Origin: JAQUGA01 sp964521105
Lineage (GTDB): Bacteria > Bacteroidota > Bacteroidia > Bacteroidales > WCHB1-69
Direction of reading: 5' to 3'
DNA: 6,459 bases
NCBI GenBank assembly: GCA_964521105.1
Contig: CAZFPO010000144.1
Coordinates: forward strand, 1 to 6,459
Shown here one piece after another: positions 6,418 to 6,459 of the stretch. The notes below the pieces were generated by a model, which saw only the letters and a list, made by a program, of their open reading frames with translations, searched no databases and was not told the origin of the DNA. The position numbers and the translations under genes are program-made. Numbering within the stretch: the stretch's first letter is position 1; each line of letters begins with the position of its first letter.

Positions 6418-6459
6418 TACAATTTAAAAGCAAATCACAATAAGGATTATTCCGTTGTG
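6418..6459 (+). ncRNA. tracrRNA, 5' part (runs off the right edge)
   Basis: Positions 6418-6440 are the exact reverse complement of repeat positions 6-28, giving a 23-bp uninterrupted anti-repeat:repeat duplex. It sits directly after a good promoter and divergent to cas9, a normal tracrRNA location. After the anti-repeat, GGA-TTAT-TCC (6444-6453) can form a small hairpin where the nexus is expected. The 3' hairpins and terminator lie beyond 6459, so the length is unknown. The RNA would pair with pre-crRNA, be trimmed by host RNase III, and load Cas9. Confidence 0.87.

Noticed and set aside
6210..6443. A + strand 77-codon frame across the cas9 start and the tracrRNA
   Set aside because: It overlaps the conserved Cas9 N-terminus and the tracrRNA anti-repeat; no family resemblance.
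6418..6459. A degenerate CRISPR repeat on the minus strand at the right edge
   Set aside because: Only the first half matches the repeat, the match stops at the point where a tracrRNA promoter sits, and the downstream sequence is hairpin-like. It is the tracrRNA anti-repeat.

Overview
The window is an AT-rich segment carrying a nearly complete type II-C CRISPR-Cas locus, most likely from a member of the Bacteroidota. Four things point there: a 1410-residue Cas9 of the long II-C type, a 47-nt repeat resembling the long repeats I know from Bacteroidota II-C arrays, TAnnTTTG (-7) promoter elements, and the lack of clear Shine-Dalgarno sequences. Genus cannot be resolved by eye.

Layout from left to right. 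Positions 5-51 hold one CRISPR repeat, probably the last of an array lying to the left and read on the + strand. A 75-nt trailer follows, then a perfect 13-bp inverted-repeat terminator (127-155) that also serves the opposing cas operon. On the minus strand come cas2 (160-498), cas1 (511-1410), a decayed REP-associated tyrosine transposase (RAYT) gene (1491-2120), and cas9 (2147-6379). At the right edge, divergent from cas9, a promoter (6384-6414) drives a tracrRNA whose anti-repeat (6418-6440) is perfectly complementary to 23 nt of the repeat. The tracrRNA runs off the window. No csn2 or cas4 is present, as expected for II-C.

How it works together: Cas9, tracrRNA and crRNA form the interference complex, and Cas1-Cas2 acquire spacers. 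All Cas9 nuclease residues (D8, E716, H801, N824, H971, D974) and the Cas1 and Cas2 active-site residues are present, so the cas genes look intact.

The unusual part is the element between cas9 and cas1. The full-length RAYT frame starts at 2120, only 26 bp after the cas9 stop. It is broken by a TAG at codon 19 (2064-2066), exactly where a conserved Gln is expected. Its interior carries three REP-like hairpins in frame between the HUH motif and the catalytic tyrosine, encoding a repeated DSRPPTNT peptide. A near-identical REP pair lies between it and cas1, and its stop codon lies inside a REP half-site. This appears to be a self-invaded, inactivated transposase lodged in a CRISPR operon. I found no evidence for a wholly new defence gene. 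The best leads are the REP/RAYT invasion, the repeat-embedded promoter with its structured trailer transcript, and the overlap of the cas9 leader with the tracrRNA anti-repeat.
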